Numbered from the stretch's first letter, positions 36,173-45,915 are shown. The stretch is 64,000 nucleotides of DNA from Saccharomycopsis phalli (GCA_020342235.1 CP073219.1:186001-250000), one strand, 5' to 3'. The notes: generated from the sequence alone by a model not told the origin. Made by a program: numbers and translations.

Positions 36173-36594
36173 CTACTTACTCACCCCCTTGCTCTTCTTC
36201 TTCTTCTTCTTTTCCTTCTTCTTCAATCCTAGTATACTGGCTTTTAACAAATTGCTATACTCCTTCCAAAACTGATCAAGAGAGTCACTTGCAACCACCG
36301 TAGAGTATTTAATCTTATTTTCCTTGTGTCCGCCGTTGGTTATTCTGACTAAAACACCGTATTCGCTGCTCTCCTCTTCCTTTTTCCCAGTCACTTCATC
36401 AAAAGGTACATCTATCGGTTAGAATTATCAACCAATGAACAAAGACACTTACATCTCTTTTGAGTGAAATACACCGACGATTTCTTTTCGTTGGCAGTAT
36501 TTAACAAACTGGAGGCGCTCTCCAAAAACTACAATGTTAATAATTAAAACAAACCAAACAATGTCCTTACTTTCTGGTTGTCCAACAACGTCAT
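36173..36594 (-). CDS. SRP14: Signal recognition particle subunit Srp14, three exons
   Basis: Coding exons on the minus strand are 36571..36594, 36453..36528 and 36173..36411. The introns are 42 and 41 nt with donors GTAAGG and GTAAGT and branch-like TATTAAC and CTAAC. The product is 112 aa, starting MTLLDNQKFLESASSLLN and containing TANEKKSSVYFTQKRYVPFD, LVRITNGGHKENKIKYSTVV, DQFWKEYSNLLKASI and a Lys-rich tail KKKEKKKKKKSKG. These match the Alu-domain subunit Srp14 of fungi. It binds scR1 RNA and slows elongation of secretory nascent chains. The first exon encodes only eight residues. It diverges from the UBX gene with 97 bp between starts. Confidence 0.92.
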
Positions 36595-36640
36595 GTAGTC
36601 TACTCTCTTGGACAATTTTCGTCGCCTCGCCCAAGATCAT

Positions 36641-36646
36641 CACGTG
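36641..36646. promoter_or_regulatory. CACGTG site between SRP14 and the UBX gene
   Basis: ATCACGTGAC, a full RTCACGTG match, central in the 97-bp divergent promoter. Confidence 0.45.
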
Positions 36647-36691
36647 ACCATGCAGTCTGGCTTTGGTCATTTCAATCTAGGCATTTATTGT

Positions 36692-38230
36692 ATGGTAAGC
36701 ACTGAGCAAGAATCCGTTGTAAACCAGTTTATTTCCATAACTGACTACACAGGCAGTCGCGAATCTGCTATTGGATTACTTTCACTGTTTGATTATCAAC
36801 TTGAGCCTACCATTCTTTACTACATCTCCCGTGATAGCCAGTCTTATCACGCCACTCTTAATCAAGCGTCACAGGCAGCTTCCAATACAAGAATGAGACC
36901 CCAGTGGTTACGAAGCTGGTTCCAGCCCCTGCCAAGCAGCGAGTCTCTTCCAGGATCGTTTCCTGCAGAAAGCGTCCAGGGAAACCAATTGAGGACAAAG
37001 GCACTTCTGCTTGCCAAGTTCGCGTTAATGATGCCCATAATGCTCGTTCACAGGTGTTTATCCATAGTTGTCATTGTTTTGACCCGTGTGGTTTCATTTT
37101 CTGGAGCACTAAAAATCGTCCCGAGCCTTGCCGGCAGCCATACCAAGAAAGTCGTCAATCCCATTGACACTGCACGAAACTTTCTGGAGCAATTCAGAGA
37201 AGATGCCAGTCGTTTAATGGTCGATACCCCGCTCCCAGACTTTCTCATTGGTGGGTTTTCCCAGTGCTTATACCTTGTTAACCGAGACGCAAAGTGGCTA
37301 TTAGTATATCTCCAGAGCGACGAGCACGAAGAAAAGGATGCGTTTATCAGCAAGATTTTGTGCAATTCCAAGTTTGTCAAGTTTGTCAGAGACAATGATA
37401 TCCTTCTTTGGGGTGGTAATACTGCCGTCAGTGAGGCTTATCAGGTTGCCAATTCCTTGAACTGTAGCAAGTTTCCATTTCTTGCGTTGATCTGCCTCAC
37501 CACTGAAACTACACCAAACGGCAATAACGAACTGCCCAGCCCGGTGCTCAGTGTAGTATCTAGAGTACAGGGGTATCACTCGTTGAACAAAATCCTCATG
37601 AAGTTCAACCAGCAGATTGAAAAGTACGAGCCTGCATTGGTAGCTGTTAGAGCTGAATTGAAACAAAAGGAATACGCCCGGCTATTGCGACAACAGCAGG
37701 ACTTGGCCTACGAATCTTCATTGCTAAAGGATAGACTCAAAAAAGAAAAAAAGCTACAGAGGCAGAAGCAAAATAAACAGTTGAAATTGTTTTTGATCCA
37801 CAAAGTGCACTCTATCCTTTTGAGCCGCTCTGATGACGCTCCAACGGCCCGAATTGCAATCCGCTTGCCAGATAAAGAGCGGATTGTGAAAAACTTTCGC
37901 AAAGATGCCGATCTCGAAGACTTGTTCTTCTACGTCGATTTTGTAAACAGAAATATTTTAAAGGCCAATGACGAGTCTGTCAACTACACACAGCTAAACA
38001 GCTATCTTAATCTGATAGACTCGGGAGACGACCTCAAAAATATCAATCTAAGCGAATCTTCCAACATCCCCAACTTCAACCCAGAAGAAAGACCTCTGGG
38101 CCCCTATCATTTTGATTTCAAGTTATTCAATCTGTTTCCAAAAGAGGAGTTGCTCTTAAACAATCAAAAGATTGGAGATGTTAGTTTCATTTACCCCTCG
38201 GGTAACCTTATCGTGGAAACCAGCGATTGA
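36692..38230 (+). CDS. UBX2: ER membrane UBX-domain protein (Ubx2-like ERAD adaptor)
   Basis: 512 aa from ATG 36692 (MVSTEQESVVNQFISI). A UBA-like helical bundle (VVNQFISITDYTGSRESAIG, then LLSLFDYQLEPTILYYI) is followed by a hydrophobic hairpin at about residues 103-135 (LLLAKFALMMPIMLV, LSIVVIVLTRVVSF). Next is a UAS domain (FLEQFREDA, WLLVYLQSDEHEEKDAFISK, FPFLALICL), then a long charged coiled coil and a UBX domain (ARIAIRLPDKERIVKNF ... FNLFPKEEL). This order is that of FAF2/Ubx2, which recruits Cdc48 to the ER and lipid droplets. The UBA region favours Ubx2 over Ubx3. An in-frame CTG (FLEQF) aligns with a hydrophobic position in relatives. Confidence 0.7.
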   Translation: MVSTEQESVVNQFISITDYTGSRESAIGLLSLFDYQLEPTILYYISRDSQSYHATLNQASQAASNTRMRPQWLRSWFQPLPSSESLPGSFPAESVQGNQLRTKALLLAKFALMMPIMLVHRCLSIVVIVLTRVVSFSGALKIVPSLAGSHTKKVVNPIDTARNFLEQFREDASRLMVDTPLPDFLIGGFSQCLYLVNRDAKWLLVYLQSDEHEEKDAFISKILCNSKFVKFVRDNDILLWGGNTAVSEAYQVANSLNCSKFPFLALICLTTETTPNGNNELPSPVLSVVSRVQGYHSLNKILMKFNQQIEKYEPALVAVRAELKQKEYARLLRQQQDLAYESSLLKDRLKKEKKLQRQKQNKQLKLFLIHKVHSILLSRSDDAPTARIAIRLPDKERIVKNFRKDADLEDLFFYVDFVNRNILKANDESVNYTQLNSYLNLIDSGDDLKNINLSESSNIPNFNPEERPLGPYHFDFKLFNLFPKEELLLNNQKIGDVSFIYPSGNLIVETSD

Positions 38231-38301
38231 TTATAATAAATTTCTTTCAATGTTGCTGGAAACCAGTGATTGACTACAATAAATTTTCTTTCAATGTTGC
38301 C
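38215..38301 (+). repeat. Tandem duplication of the UBX gene 3' end
   Basis: A 43-44 bp unit starting GGAAACCAGCGATTGA occurs twice. The first copy holds the last codons and TGA stop; the second copy lies in the 3' UTR and repeats the AATAAA-rich region. Same type of event as at DUG3. Confidence 0.85.
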
Positions 38302-38353
38302 CTAATATATTCATACTATACAAGCTTTTCTTGCGATCCAAGGCACTGATCGC

Positions 38354-40387
38354 TTACAATTCATCATGTAAGATGTCATCATCATCGTCATCATCATCCT
38401 CCAAATCACCATCCTCCGAAGTAGCACCTTCTCCAGATCCATACAACTTAGAGGTGATTGGGTAGGCAATCTTAGACAAGGCCTCTTTCTTCTCCTCCAA
38501 TTCTTCTTTGGTAGTGGAGTCACTGTTCTCCTCCAACCATTCCAAAGTGTCCTTGATGGCATCCTCCAAAGTCTCCTTGTCGTCCTCCTCCAATTTGCTA
38601 CCCAATCCTTCCTCATCATTGATTTGGTTCTTCAAGTTAATGGCGTAGTTCTCCAAGGAGTTCTTGGCCTCGATCTTCTCTCTGAGTTCCTTATCTTCGT
38701 CAGCATACTTCTCAGCCTCCTCGACCATCTTGTCGATCTGCTCCTTGGATAATCTACCCTTGTCATTAGTGATCGTGATAGACTCGGCCTTTCCTGTTCC
38801 CTTGTCCACGGCGTTAACCTTCAAAATACCATTGGCATCCAAGTTGAAGGTAACCTCGATTTGTGGAACACCTCTTGGAGCAGCTGGAATACCAGTCAAC
38901 TCAAACTTACCCAACAAGTTGTTGTCCTTGGCCAAGGCTCTTTCACCCTCGTAGACTTGGATCAAAACAGTTGGTTGGTTATCAGCGGCAGTAGAAAAGA
39001 TTTGGGACTTCTTGGTTGGGATGGCAGTGTTTCTGTTGATCAACTTAGTCATAACACCACCAGTGGTCTCGATACCAAGGGTCAATGGGTTGACATCCAA
39101 CAAGACAATATCCTCGACACCTTCCTCACCAGACAAAACACCAGCTTGAACTGCGGCACCATAAGCAACAGCCTCATCTGGGTTAATACCCTTGGAGGCT
39201 TGTTTGCCATCGAAGAACTTCTCCAACAATTCTTGGACCTTTGGAATTCTGGTAGAACCACCAACCAAGACAATGTCATCGATTTCCTCCTTCTTGACAC
39301 CGGCATCCTTCAAGACTCTCTCGACTGGCTTAAGGGTCTTCTTGAACAACTCAATGTTCAATTCCTCGAACTTGGCTCTGGTAAGGGTCTCAGAGAAGTC
39401 AATTCCATCAACCAAAGAGTCGATTTCGATTCTAGTAGACTTTTGAGAAGACAAGGTTCTCTTGGCCTTTTCAACTTCTCTCTTCAACTTTCCAATGGCC
39501 TTGTTGTTGTTGGTAACATCAACGTTGTACTTCTTCTTCAAGATCTTCTGGAAGTGTCTAATGACTCTGAAGTCAAAGTCCTCACCACCCAAGTGAGTGT
39601 CACCGGCAGTAGCCAAGACCTCAAAGACACCATTCTCAATAGACAACAAAGAGACATCGAAGGTACCTCCACCCAAGTCGTAGACAATGATTTGACGTTC
39701 ACCCTTTTGGTCCAAGCCGTAGGCAATAGCAGCGGCAGTTGGCTCGTTGACAATTCTTAAGATCTTCAAACCGGCAATAGTACCAGCATCCTTGGTGGCC
39801 TGTCTCTGGGCATCATCGAAATAAGCTGGAACAGTGACAACGGCATGGGTTACCTTCTTACCTAAGTAGTCCTCGGCAATAGATTTCATTTTACCCAAGA
39901 TCATGGCAGAAATTTCCTCTGGAGTAAAGCTCTTGTTCGCGCCCTTGTAGTCAACAGACACAACAGGCTTGTTATCATTGTTGAGAACGGAAAACGGAAA
40001 GTGCTTAATATCCTTTTGAACAGACTTGTAGTCGTACTTCAATCCAATCATACGTTTAATATCGAACACGGTGTTCAGAGGGTTAGAAGCGGCCTGGTTC
40101 TTGGCGGCATCACCCACCAATCTTTCCTCGTTGGTGAAAGCAACGTAGGAAGGAGTGATACGATTACCCTGGTCGTTGGCCAAGATTTCAACCTTACCAG
40201 ACTTCATGACACCGACACAGGAATAGGTAGTACCCAAGTCAATACCAATGACAGTACCATAGTTTTCCTTGGCTTCTTCTTCAGCGGCTCTAACTGCTTT
40301 GATAACAGTAGGGGCGCTAATGAATATGCTAGCATATATGATAGCAAATATTGCCAACACAAGATTCTTTCCAATTCTCAATCCCAT
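38354..40387 (-). CDS. KAR2: ER Hsp70 chaperone Kar2/BiP
   Basis: 677 aa ending HDEL, the yeast ER-retention signal. A signal peptide covers about residues 1-35. The ATPase domain has [48 protein letters not shown] and [13 protein letters not shown]; the peptide-binding domain begins after the interdomain linker [16 protein letters not shown] helical lid and an eight-Asp run precede ILHDEL. Kar2 drives protein translocation, folding and ERAD and restrains Ire1. Leu codons are almost all TTG, as in highly expressed yeast genes. Upstream is a perfect GACACGTGTC palindrome and a heat-shock-like GAAAATTC. Confidence 0.97.
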   Translation of the reverse strand: MGLRIGKNLVLAIFAIIYASIFISAPTVIKAVRAAEEEAKENYGTVIGIDLGTTYSCVGVMKSGKVEILANDQGNRITPSYVAFTNEERLVGDAAKNQAASNPLNTVFDIKRMIGLKYDYKSVQKDIKHFPFSVLNNDNKPVVSVDYKGANKSFTPEEISAMILGKMKSIAEDYLGKKVTHAVVTVPAYFDDAQRQATKDAGTIAGLKILRIVNEPTAAAIAYGLDQKGERQIIVYDLGGGTFDVSLLSIENGVFEVLATAGDTHLGGEDFDFRVIRHFQKILKKKYNVDVTNNNKAIGKLKREVEKAKRTLSSQKSTRIEIDSLVDGIDFSETLTRAKFEELNIELFKKTLKPVERVLKDAGVKKEEIDDIVLVGGSTRIPKVQELLEKFFDGKQASKGINPDEAVAYGAAVQAGVLSGEEGVEDIVLLDVNPLTLGIETTGGVMTKLINRNTAIPTKKSQIFSTAADNQPTVLIQVYEGERALAKDNNLLGKFELTGIPAAPRGVPQIEVTFNLDANGILKVNAVDKGTGKAESITITNDKGRLSKEQIDKMVEEAEKYADEDKELREKIEAKNSLENYAINLKNQINDEEGLGSKLEEDDKETLEDAIKDTLEWLEENSDSTTKEELEEKKEALSKIAYPITSKLYGSGEGATSEDGDLEDDDDDDDDILHDEL

Positions 40388-40463
40388 GATTAACCTAAAG
40401 GCTTACAAAAAAAAAGCCTGGCTCAAGCACGCTTAAATATCTTTCACCGATGGCAAAATTTCG

Positions 40464-40473
40464 GACACGTGTC
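40464..40473. promoter_or_regulatory. Palindrome upstream of KAR2, possible unfolded-protein-response element
   Basis: GACACGTGTC, a perfect 10-bp palindrome, 77 bp before the KAR2 ATG, inside TTCGGACACGTGTCATC. The Saccharomyces KAR2 UPR element is GGACAGCGTGTC, which differs only by one base inserted at the centre. A Hac1 role is inference; Cbf1 or another bHLH factor could also bind. Confidence 0.45.
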
Positions 40474-40501
40474 ATCAGGGCACATAATACGGCATTTGCT
40501 A

Positions 40502-40509
40502 GAAAATTC
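40502..40509. promoter_or_regulatory. Minimal heat-shock element upstream of KAR2
   Basis: GAAAATTC has the inverted nGAAnnTTCn layout, 115 bp before the KAR2 ATG. Two units only, so it is weak by Hsf1 standards. Confidence 0.3.
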
Positions 40510-40556
40510 TATAGTCCTACGTGGTGGTTCCACATAATGCATATGTAAGATTGACA

Positions 40557-41543
40557 CTATTTCCAACTATATGTAGCCGCTAGACGCGAGTCAAGGTGTT
40601 GCTTCGAGGTAACAACCTTGGAATTTGCGCCTCTTCCCTTCACACTGCGGACGATGTCACTTGGTATTGGATCTAGCAACGTGTCCTCTTCGGGGTGTGA
40701 AAAGAAAACAATGGAGTAACGATCCTTGTTTTGAATAATCGACGATTCGGGAAATTTCACTCGGTGGACGGTTGATTTGAGAATGCCCGCAGTCCAAAAT
40801 GATAACAAATCACCAATGTTCACAACCAACGGAGGCGCCTGACCAGAATGTGCCGAACCAATGAATGGCACTGGTTGCCAGCCTTTGTCTTTGGAGTAAA
40901 GCTCAAGGCCATCTTGATTTTCAAACTGAAACAATAGTGTAACCGAGCCGTAGTCGGTATGTGCGCCCGCACGGATTAACTGTTGGGAATCTACCAGATT
41001 CTGGGCAGGATATTTTAAGAATCGCAAGACAGAAGAGTCCTTGTGGTCGGGTCTATACCTACTGTTAAACCATTGTTCTCCGCCGTGCGCCAGATCGATC
41101 TTGAGACCAATGGATAAGAGGCGGAGAACTTCGAGCACGGTATGATATAATTTTTTAGTGGTGTTTGAAATCAATTTAGAGTTGTCCTCTCTTGCGAGAA
41201 GCGGCGGTAACTTCTGGTTCGGTTTCCCTGTCAAGAAATTGATATTGGCTATATTGAATGCCTCCTTGGGGTCACCTTTGCCATAGTCGGTGTCCAATTT
41301 CTCAGTACCAATGTTTGAGTATCCTTTATTGTCAGCATCAATAGGGTATTTTTCTTTTTCTTCAAAAGGGAGATCAAAAAACGACGTTGACAAGGCGAGA
41401 AGATCATTTACCTCCTCTTGGCTGAAATCATGTCCATCGAGGAACACAAACCCTTGTGTCTTTAGGGCTTCTAATAACTGTGTGCTTATTTCTTTTTCAT
41501 CTCCGGCTTTCAAATCAACAACTTTTAATGGATTCGATGACAT
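40557..41543 (-). CDS. 2-oxoglutarate/Fe(II) oxygenase, isopenicillin-N-synthase-like
   Basis: 328 aa from the ATG at 41543 (MSSNPLKVVDLKAGDEK). An N-terminal DIOX_N region (TQGFVFLDGHDFSQEEVNDL, FFDLPFEEKEKYP, KGYSNIGTEKLD) precedes the jelly-roll core. The iron ligands are HTD in GAHTDYGSVTLLFQ and the distal His in LKSTVHRVKFP; Arg in NKDRYSIVFFSHP would bind 2-oxoglutarate. Fungal relatives are mostly uncharacterised; some act on small metabolites or pyrimidine salvage compounds. The upstream region has three GATA sites, two forming a long inverted repeat, which suggests nitrogen control. Substrate unknown. Confidence 0.85.
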   Translation of the reverse strand: MSSNPLKVVDLKAGDEKEISTQLLEALKTQGFVFLDGHDFSQEEVNDLLALSTSFFDLPFEEKEKYPIDADNKGYSNIGTEKLDTDYGKGDPKEAFNIANINFLTGKPNQKLPPLLAREDNSKLISNTTKKLYHTVLEVLRLLSIGLKIDLAHGGEQWFNSRYRPDHKDSSVLRFLKYPAQNLVDSQQLIRAGAHTDYGSVTLLFQFENQDGLELYSKDKGWQPVPFIGSAHSGQAPPLVVNIGDLLSFWTAGILKSTVHRVKFPESSIIQNKDRYSIVFFSHPEEDTLLDPIPSDIVRSVKGRGANSKVVTSKQHLDSRLAATYSWK

Positions 41544-42541
41544 TGCAATGTCTTGTGGGAAAGTAGTCAATTGAAATTATCGCAAGACCACTCCTCAAGC
41601 GGGTCATTTATCTGCAGGTTCCTCGGGCCGAGATGGATAATCAATTATACCTGCATCACTGCAGATAAGCAATGGGTGTGGAAAAGTGTGTAGATAACGA
41701 ATAGATTTAGAGAGTTTGAAATGGCTTTGTAATATAATATATTCTATATTGGTGAAAATACGTACATGCACTTTATATTATCAGGGACCGACGGGATTGT
41801 TTGGCAATTGCCCTTTTGTTCTGCCTATGACAAGTTGAAATTGATTATCATATAAATTCCAATCCTAATGGTATATTTAAGCAACGAATATTCCGTATAA
41901 GTTTCCCAATGAGCGCATGCTCATAAAACTCTTTTTGGCTTAAGGTGGCTTGACACGAATGTCAAGCGAGACACATTATCAGACTATTCTGACCAGCAGA
42001 TGAGACTTGATGTGTCCATAATGAGACATGTGACATGTTCATATAGAGTTGGAATGTGAACCAGTTTATAGGTGTAGTTTATCAGTATAGCTGATGTAGT
42101 TCATCAGCATAGCCAATATAGCTACTCAGCATAGCCAATATAGCTACCCAGCATAACCAATATAGCTACTCAGCATAACCAATATAGCTACTCAGCATAA
42201 CCAATGTAACTACTCAGCACAGCTTATTGATAGCGAATCGCGACTGCTAATGTCAAATAGGCAAATTGGGATTGCATGCAAATTGGGATTGTTGTTGTGA
42301 AGAAATATTAGACTTGGGAGGATTGTAATTAAGCTTGGATGGAATGAAATAAAGCATTGAAAACTGAATTGATATATGCACAGGAATTGAATTGATATAC
42401 TGCGTTGAAGGTCTTGGAATTGATAATACTGGTTGCTCTCTTTACATGGGATGGTCAATTGAAATGAATGATTTCTTGTGGCTTACCTAGCACAGGCTTG
42501 TGATACAAATGTTCGAAAAAGATTCAAACCAGTGGACATAT
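41544..42541. repeat. 1-kb gap with GATA sites and a 22-bp minisatellite
   Basis: Next to the oxygenase start are TTATCTGCAG (41608-41617), GATAAT (41636-41641) and CTGCAGATAAG (41659-41669). The outer pair is a perfect 10-bp inverted repeat of GATA-type sites. At 42106-42215 five copies of a 22-bp unit (core CAATATAGCTACTC) are in tandem. The sequence between and up to the SR-like gene is AT-rich with no gene. Confidence 0.8.
41608..41669. promoter_or_regulatory. Clustered GATA sites upstream of the 2OG oxygenase
   Basis: Three GATA(A) sites 65-125 bp before the start, two in mirror orientation. Gln3/Gat1-type nitrogen regulation is the usual reading in yeasts; not shown here. Confidence 0.4.
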
Positions 42542-43522
42542 TTATTTCTCATCGCGGTTATCTGGTTGAGGCGGCGATCTTGTGGTTTGCCCTTGGGGAT
42601 TATCGCGTCGTGGCGACCAGTCTCGTGAATTTGCGTCTCTCAGAGGTGATCGGTTGCGTACATCTCTCAGAGGTGATCTGTTGCGCGCATAGTTGTCTCT
42701 CAGAGGTGATCGGTTTGCCGAATAGTCATTGTCTCTTCTCCGGGGGGAGCGCGAGTAGTCGTATTCTCTTCCCCGAGGAGATCGCGAATCGTCTTCTCTT
42801 CTATATCCCCCATCATACTCGCGCGATCGATACTCGTCTCTTCTGCCTTCCCCATTGTACTCGTCCCGGTAACTATCCTTTCTCCCATACCCGCCTCTTC
42901 CTCGGTACGGCCCTCTTCCCCTTCCGTATCCTCTACCTCCATACCCCCTGGACTCCGGACCGCCTCTTGATCGGTATCCTCCGCCAGGAGGCCCCTTGTA
43001 TCCGCCATTTCCCCCACGGTTACGCGATCGGTGTGACCGTTGCTGGGCTCTTGGCGGATGCGGGGTAGACCGCGCCTCCTGCACTTTCAATGCTCCTTCT
43101 GGGATTTTGGACTCGTCCTTCTTGTCTTTATCTTCCTCGCCGCTCACATATGAATCCTTGTCTCTCGTAAAGTCATTGTCATGTGAAATGTGCCGGTCTT
43201 CTGGGTCCAAGATGATCGGGTTCTGGGTCAACTCCTCAAGAGCAACAGAACAGTCCTCGGGTCTTGTGAACTCCACAAACGCATATGGAGGCCCGTCCGG
43301 TGTCTTGGTCGGCGGGATATCTACTCTCACCAATTCGCCAAACCTGCAACGTTAGTAGTGTCCCAGCCATTGGTACGCGGTACTTACTTGTCGAAATAAG
43401 GAGCCAACACCTTGGCTCTGACGTTCCGACCAAAGCCTTTTAATTAGTCACAGAATCCCCCATGATATTTTTTCTTTCATGATTCACTCACCAGTCACGT
43501 AAAGAGTATTTTTAAATCCCAT
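42542..43522 (-). CDS. SLR1: SR-like RNA-binding protein (RRM plus RG/RS tail), three exons
   Basis: Minus-strand coding exons are 43492..43522, 43388..43436 and 42542..43343. The introns are 55 and 44 nt, donors GTGAGT and GTAAGT, with a perfect TACTAAC branch in the second. The 293-aa product begins MGFKNTLYVTGFGRNVRAKV and continues APYFDKFGELVRVDIPP, giving a full RRM with YAFVEFTRPED as RNP1. The tail has RGG/RGRG repeats then RS-type units such as RSPRGREYDYSRSPRRR and repeated NRSPLRD. This layout matches the SR-like Slr1 of Candida, a shuttling mRNA-binding protein; the symbol is moderately sure. NRSPLRD is encoded by a tandem 24-30 bp repeat near 42630-42720. Confidence 0.75.
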
Positions 43523-43575
43523 TGTGTGCGTTGTTGTGGAAATTCTAAAATTTTGACCGTGAGGCTGTCCCGCGC

Positions 43576-43583
43576 TTACCCGG
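43576..43583 (+). promoter_or_regulatory. Reb1-type site in the SLR1/OMS1 divergent promoter
   Basis: Exact TTACCCGG, midway between the two starts (54 and 47 bp away). Confidence 0.5.
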
Positions 43584-43629
43584 CTCCAATGCTGAAAAAT
43601 TGCAGGAATATGCCCACGTCTCCAGCAAC

Positions 43630-44934
43630 ATGTTCCGACTTTCGAAAAGAGGACCACTATTACGGTTCGATAGGCACTATGGAATCCGCCAGCCTCCGGG
43701 GTACAGAAGCCGGCGTGTGGCGACGGCCGACGAAAAGAAGGAAATGCTCTTGCAAGAGAAGATGAAGTCCCCAAAGTGGTATGTCAGATGGCCCGCCAAA
43801 GCCATGACCAAGGACTTCAATCACAAATTGACAAAGTATTTGATTGCGGCGTATGCCGGGTTTATTATCTACGGCGGGTTTTACTTTTCCGACTTGTATT
43901 CAAAAGAGAAGGAGGTGAACAAGTTGATCAACAAAAAGTACAACACCAACAACCAGTACTCGCAAGAAACTGCAGGGCGCGACTACACCAAGGACGGGCT
44001 TAATGAGTATGAGAACTTGAGATTGCGGGAATTGACTGGCAAGCTACGAGAGCGGGATGTGAAGAAATTGGAGAAATACAATGCCTTGATCGAGGAGAAG
44101 GAAGGGGAGTACTTTGAGGACCCAAAGCATTTGGGCGAGGAGTATCATTTGGACCCTGCGGTGTTTAATAACGTGACTGTTGATGCTGAAATCGATGCCG
44201 ATCAAAGCATGTTACCTGCAAGAGACACTACTGAGTTTTATGACGACAAGGCCGCGGACTTTGACTATGAGGTTGGCTGGGAAGAGCGGCTTTCGTTAAT
44301 TGGAAGACGACGGAAGTGGCTTATGCGCCGGGCGTTTGGAGACGTGCTCGAGGTCGCATGTGGCACGGGACGAAACATCAAGTATTTGGACCTTGACAAG
44401 ATTAGCTCGATCACGTGCCTCGACCCGTCGCGCAAGATGATTGAGATTGCCCAGGAGAAGTTCAAGGAGAGGTTCCCAAAATACAACAAGGCGGCGTTTG
44501 TGGTTGGGAAGGCCGAGGACTTGGCCGACTTGGCCAAGAGCCAGGGCGGGGAGTCGCAAATCAAGTACGACACGATCATTGAGAGTTTTGGCATTTGCTC
44601 GCACGAGAGTCCAAAGGAGGCATTGAAGAATTTCGGCAAGTTGCTAAAGCCTGGAGGCCGTGTCATTCTCTTGGAGCACGGCCGGGGGACCTGGGACTTT
44701 GTCAACAAGTATTTGGATAACCGAGCCTTGAAACGTTTGGACACGTGGGGCTGCAGATGGAACTTGGATATTGGCGAGTTGCTAGATGACAGCGGACTTG
44801 AAATCGTGGAGGAGCAGAGATTCCAGTTTGGAACCGTGTGGTGCGCGGTACTCAAAAAGCCAGGCGATATCAAGAGATACGAGGAGTTGAGCATCTACGA
44901 GAAGTACTTTACCACGGTAGACTTGGAGAAATAA
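43630..44934 (+). CDS. OMS1: Oms1-like mitochondrial methyltransferase-fold protein
   Basis: 434 aa from ATG 43630 (MFRLSKRGPLLRFDRHYG). A basic mitochondrial presequence is followed by one membrane helix (YLIAAYAGFIIYGGFYF) and a charged coiled region. The SAM-dependent methyltransferase domain then begins at about residue 230. Motif I reads VLEVACGTGRNIKYL, motif II-like ITCLDPSRKMIEIAQEKF, and LLKPGGRVILLEHGRG is the post-motif. Yeast Oms1 is an inner-membrane protein that stabilises COX1 mRNA and suppresses oxa1 defects. Good overall agreement in length and layout. Confidence 0.85.
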   Translation: MFRLSKRGPLLRFDRHYGIRQPPGYRSRRVATADEKKEMLLQEKMKSPKWYVRWPAKAMTKDFNHKLTKYLIAAYAGFIIYGGFYFSDLYSKEKEVNKLINKKYNTNNQYSQETAGRDYTKDGLNEYENLRLRELTGKLRERDVKKLEKYNALIEEKEGEYFEDPKHLGEEYHLDPAVFNNVTVDAEIDADQSMLPARDTTEFYDDKAADFDYEVGWEERLSLIGRRRKWLMRRAFGDVLEVACGTGRNIKYLDLDKISSITCLDPSRKMIEIAQEKFKERFPKYNKAAFVVGKAEDLADLAKSQGGESQIKYDTIIESFGICSHESPKEALKNFGKLLKPGGRVILLEHGRGTWDFVNKYLDNRALKRLDTWGCRWNLDIGELLDDSGLEIVEEQRFQFGTVWCAVLKKPGDIKRYEELSIYEKYFTTVDLEK

Positions 44935-45915
44935 AACCTGTAAATATGCATAGAAATAGCTTGGAAAATAAATCATATCATCTTGTGTGTACAAAAATTT
45001 TTTTTGGTTAGATGAGATTGCCTAGTTGAAAATTTATTTTTTCCGAGGGTTAATCTGAGACATCTGAAACGGTGCCGACGGAAAACTCAGCCGGGTGCGA
45101 CCCGGTCTAGGGGTGTGTCACACGATCATACGGGTCTGGCAATTATCGTGGCGATTCCAAGCAACTATACGGGCGGTGTGTGATTTACAGTGAGTGGAAT
45201 TTGTATTACATCACCTGGAACGGCTTTTTTTTCACTTGGATTTGACGTAAAATTTTTACAGTTGCGAAACTTGTACAGCTGGAATGGCCCCGTTATTGGG
45301 CAGCATGACAGAAGAAAAAAAAAATGCACAGGTAAATGTATGACTCTCGGAATTGGCTAAAACCCCGATGCCATTATACCCTGTTTTGTATGACTCGGGC
45401 CCCGGTTTTCTTGGCTGAAAGAGGACTCCCGTGGTGTTATTTTGCCAATGGATGAACCAAGAAATATAATTGCCTACCGCAAGAAAGTTGCTCAAAGGTC
45501 TCCGTGGCGCCGTTCTTCTAGTTTGGGTTATTGAGATTTCTATGCAAGCCAAAGATTAGAGGCGTCTTCTTGCATATTGTTGATGCTGTATTATAAAGAT
45601 TTTTTTTGCTGGTACATTAGTCATCGGATAAGCAATTACCGCTTACAAATGGCAATGGGCAAGAAGGTCTTGGCAGTGTCTAGGTGAGCACGATATGAGG
45701 AACCGGGCCTCGTGGAATCTCTGTAATTAGACAATGTAGACGCAATAAAACCAGCCTTTCCGTCCGTTCCTATGCCACTAGGTCCATGCCCGAAAATGCC
45801 ACCAAGTATTTAGGTATGCGCGGATTTGAGTTACGGCAATGTAATGACTACTACATACATGGCAGCATATATAAGGCCCGAGGTGCGCGACATTTGTAAG
45901 GAATCCATTTTGACA
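44935..45915. other. Intergenic region with a palindrome and a possible small spliced gene
   Basis: About 980 bp. At 45091-45105 CCGGGTGCGACCCGG is a perfect inverted repeat with a 3-nt centre. A run of T/A tracts follows. At 45649-45899 a two-exon frame could encode a short mitochondrial-like protein (described as a finding). TATATAAGG at 45868-45876 is a likely TATA box for the Ecm13-like gene. Confidence 0.5.

Noticed and set aside
38861-39760. 299-codon open frame antisense to KAR2, with others at 38664-38954 and 40001-40393
   Set aside because: Long antisense frames are a known by-product of codon bias in HSP70 genes; the sense strand is an unambiguous BiP and the antisense peptides have no domain.
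42478-43355. Plus-strand frames opposite the SR-like gene
   Set aside because: The minus strand has a complete RRM with consensus introns; the plus-strand frames are antisense to its RG/RS repeats.
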